Positions 4,781 through 5,368 of a DNA stretch of 5,368 nucleotides are shown here, piece after piece (position 1 is the stretch's first letter; each line of letters opens with the position of its first letter). This DNA comes from JAXJYR01 sp964593515 (lineage in GTDB: Bacteria > Bacillota_I > Bacilli_A > Erysipelotrichales > Erysipelotrichaceae). The stretch lies in the NCBI GenBank assembly GCA_964593515.1, contig CAZQJH010000104.1, positions 1 through 5,368 of the forward strand. The letters are read 5' to 3'. The notes beneath the pieces were generated by a model, which was not told the DNA's origin, did not search any database, and worked only from the letters and a program-made list of their open reading frames with translations. The position numbers were made by a program, and so were the translations under genes.

Positions 4781-4953
4781 ATGGGATTAATGGACAGAGA
4801 TTATATGGGAGAATCAGTGGAGCAAAGAGTTGCAAAACATCAAGAGAAGATAGAGCAAAAAGAACTGCTAGACTTTGGGAGCTATACGCAAAGAAACACA
4901 AAACTATATTTGATAAAATTGAGATTGCTATAATTGAAAGAAAGAATAAGTAA
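4781..4953 (+). pseudogene. Small gene of unknown function, apparently split by a -1 frameshift
   Basis: An ATG at 4781, 6 nt after a strong GAGGTG Shine-Dalgarno (4769-4774), opens a frame that starts MGLMDRDYMGESVEQRV and stops at 4931-4933 (50 aa). After the A-run at 4857-4861 its sequence looks unlike protein. The -1 frame from that run reads RTARLWELYAKKHKTIFDKI and then EIAIIERKNK, stopping at 4951-4953. The second part has no start codon of its own in that frame. One extra A in the run would fuse both into a 57-aa basic, helical protein ending 2 nt before the next ATG. So either the gene is broken by an A deletion, the sequence has an error, or a -1 ribosomal shift at the A-run is used. 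No membrane span; a nucleic-acid-binding role is possible but unsupported. Confidence 0.6.
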
Positions 4954-4955
4954 AT

Positions 4956-5231
4956 ATGAGAAAAAAGATAGGCAATAAAAAATTCGAAGAAAAGTTTGAC
5001 GAAATATGTAAGCAAGAGAATCAAAACAAAATTGTAAAAAAGCAAACATTCAATAATAATGTTAAAGATAGGCTTGTGATATTAGACGAACAAGGTAATG
5101 TTATCTCAAAGAAAACGAAACAATCTTCAAAAAAGCATATTGATGTGCAACATAAAAAAACAATAGATATGACATTAGTTATGATATGGATAATCTTTTT
5201 TATGTGTGTGTATCTGATATATAAGATGTAG
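4956..5231 (+). CDS. Tail-anchored small protein of unknown function, 91 aa
   Basis: I do not recognise this protein. It has a highly charged, Lys-rich cytoplasmic part (1-69; MRKKIGNKKFEEKFDEICKQ at the start, KKTKQSSKKH near 52-61) and one C-terminal membrane span at about 71-89 (MTLVMIWIIFFMCVYLIYK), so it should be anchored by its tail with the basic part inside. A middle segment, RLVILDEQGNVISKK, looks like a short beta hairpin. The start is 2 nt after the stop of the -1 frame of the preceding gene and has only a weak Shine-Dalgarno (GAAAGAAAG), which suggests translational coupling. Its TAG lies inside the terminator stem. Possible jobs are assembly-site scaffold, host-envelope interaction or exclusion of other phages; none is supported directly. 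Confidence 0.75.
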   Translation: MRKKIGNKKFEEKFDEICKQENQNKIVKKQTFNNNVKDRLVILDEQGNVISKKTKQSSKKHIDVQHKKTIDMTLVMIWIIFFMCVYLIYKM

Positions 5232-5261
5232 GGAGTGCAAGAGCATTCCCTATATTTTTTT
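5229..5261 (+). terminator. Intrinsic terminator at the end of the last gene
   Basis: TAGGGAGTGC (5229-5238) pairs with GCATTCCCTA (5243-5252) over 10 bp, with one G-T pair and an AAGA loop, followed shortly by seven T (5255-5261). The stop codon of the last gene forms the base of the stem. It should end the replication-module transcript. The central arms are identical to those of the terminator behind the coat gene at 1388-1414; only the loop and the outer pairs differ. Confidence 0.9.
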
Positions 5262-5270
5262 GTAAAAATA

Positions 5271-5299
5271 TTGACAAATTTAGCTCAAAGGTGTATATA
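5271..5299 (+). promoter_or_regulatory. Consensus-like sigma-A promoter
   Basis: TTGACA (5271-5276) is a perfect -35, 17 bases from TATATA (5294-5299), in an AT-rich context. Transcription would start near 5306-5308. It points across the window end into the structured non-coding block, towards the terminator at 157-186 and the early genes. It lies just after the replication-module terminator, so it starts a new transcription unit. It is the best promoter in the window. Confidence 0.75.
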
Positions 5300-5306
5300 T
5301 AAATCA

Positions 5307-5316
5307 AGGTTAGTCT
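5307..5316 (+). repeat. 10-bp direct repeat, copy 1 (other copy 171-180)
   Basis: AGGTTAGTCT sits at the predicted start of the 5271 promoter transcript. It is identical to the 3' arm of the 157-186 terminator and could pair with that terminator's 5' arm (157-164). Its last four bases also take part in the GTCTATA/TATAGAC stem (5313-5319 with 5346-5352), so the pairings compete. Confidence 0.7.
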
Positions 5317-5368
5317 ATACGACAAATACCGATTTTTCCAATAGATATAGACAAAAACCACCAAATAC

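Larger units (their letters stand above)
5262..5368 (+). other. Non-coding region, right part, with inverted repeats
   Basis: No gene fits here. Besides the promoter and the AGGTTAGTCT repeat (5307-5316), GTCTATA (5313-5319) and TATAGAC (5346-5352) form 7-bp arms. CCACC (5358-5362) is complementary to GGTGG at 16-20, across the window ends. TCTATACGA (5314-5322) resembles TCTATGCGA at 68-76. The stretch is continuous with the left non-coding block if the genome is circular. Confidence 0.55.

Noticed and set aside
4737..5045. 102-aa hydrophobic open frame on the minus strand
   Set aside because: Its Leu/Phe/Ile richness is what the complement of Lys/Glu-rich A-rich coding strands gives, and it overlaps three well-placed plus-strand genes.
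5271..5319. dif-like site around the AT-rich centre at 5291-5304
   Set aside because: Neither flank matches XerC or XerD arms; the region is better explained as a promoter.
1..5368. CRISPR array, tRNA, rRNA or insertion sequence
   Set aside because: No regularly spaced repeats, cloverleaf, rRNA-like stretch or transposase motif was seen on either strand.

Overview
The window looks like a complete or nearly complete genome of a filamentous phage (inovirus-like, about 5.4 kb) infecting a Gram-positive, AT-rich bacterium, probably a Firmicute of the Clostridia type. The evidence is one-directional small genes in inovirus order, a Zot/pI-type morphogenesis ATPase, an HUH rolling-circle replication protein, a run of small single-membrane-span coat proteins, and a large secreted protein with a C-terminal anchor. 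Ribosome binding sites are strong and of Firmicutes type. There is no secretin (pIV) gene, as expected for a one-membrane host. No integrase, transposase, repressor or lysis gene is visible. The two window ends can pair with each other (CCACC at 5358-5362 with GGTGG at 16-20), which suggests the molecule is circular and was opened inside its non-coding region.

Layout, all genes on the + strand. Non-coding region (5262-5368 joined to 1-221): a consensus-like promoter, several hairpins and an intrinsic terminator; it probably carries origin and packaging functions. Early module: a 73-aa unknown protein (222-443) and an 86-aa probable ssDNA-binding protein, pV analogue (455-715). A control region (716-844) holds a candidate extended -10 promoter and two long GC-rich hairpins. 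Coat module: 63-aa and 45-aa membrane peptides (845-1036, 1041-1178) and the 61-aa likely major coat protein (1189-1374), closed by an intrinsic terminator. Tip and assembly module: a 482-aa pIII-like adsorption protein (1504-2952), a 77-aa pVI-like protein (2960-3193) and the Zot/pI ATPase (3210-3890). Replication module: an HUH Rep (3962-4777), a small gene that appears split by a -1 frameshift (4781-4953), a tail-anchored 91-aa protein (4956-5231) and a second terminator.

How it would work: Rep nicks the double-stranded form and drives rolling-circle synthesis; the pV analogue coats the displaced strand; the Zot ATPase hands the DNA to a membrane assembly site, where small coat subunits replace the ssDNA-binding protein; the pIII/pVI-like proteins cap the particle. 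Release would be by extrusion without lysis.

The least ordinary parts are (1) a possible approximately 250-nt structured RNA running from the 5271 promoter across the junction to the 157-186 terminator, whose 5' end repeats the terminator's 3' arm and so could act as an antiterminator; (2) the split gene at 4781-4953; (3) a long interrupted hairpin in the 3' end of the zot gene; and (4) two terminators with identical arms. These are readings by eye, not computed folds or database matches.
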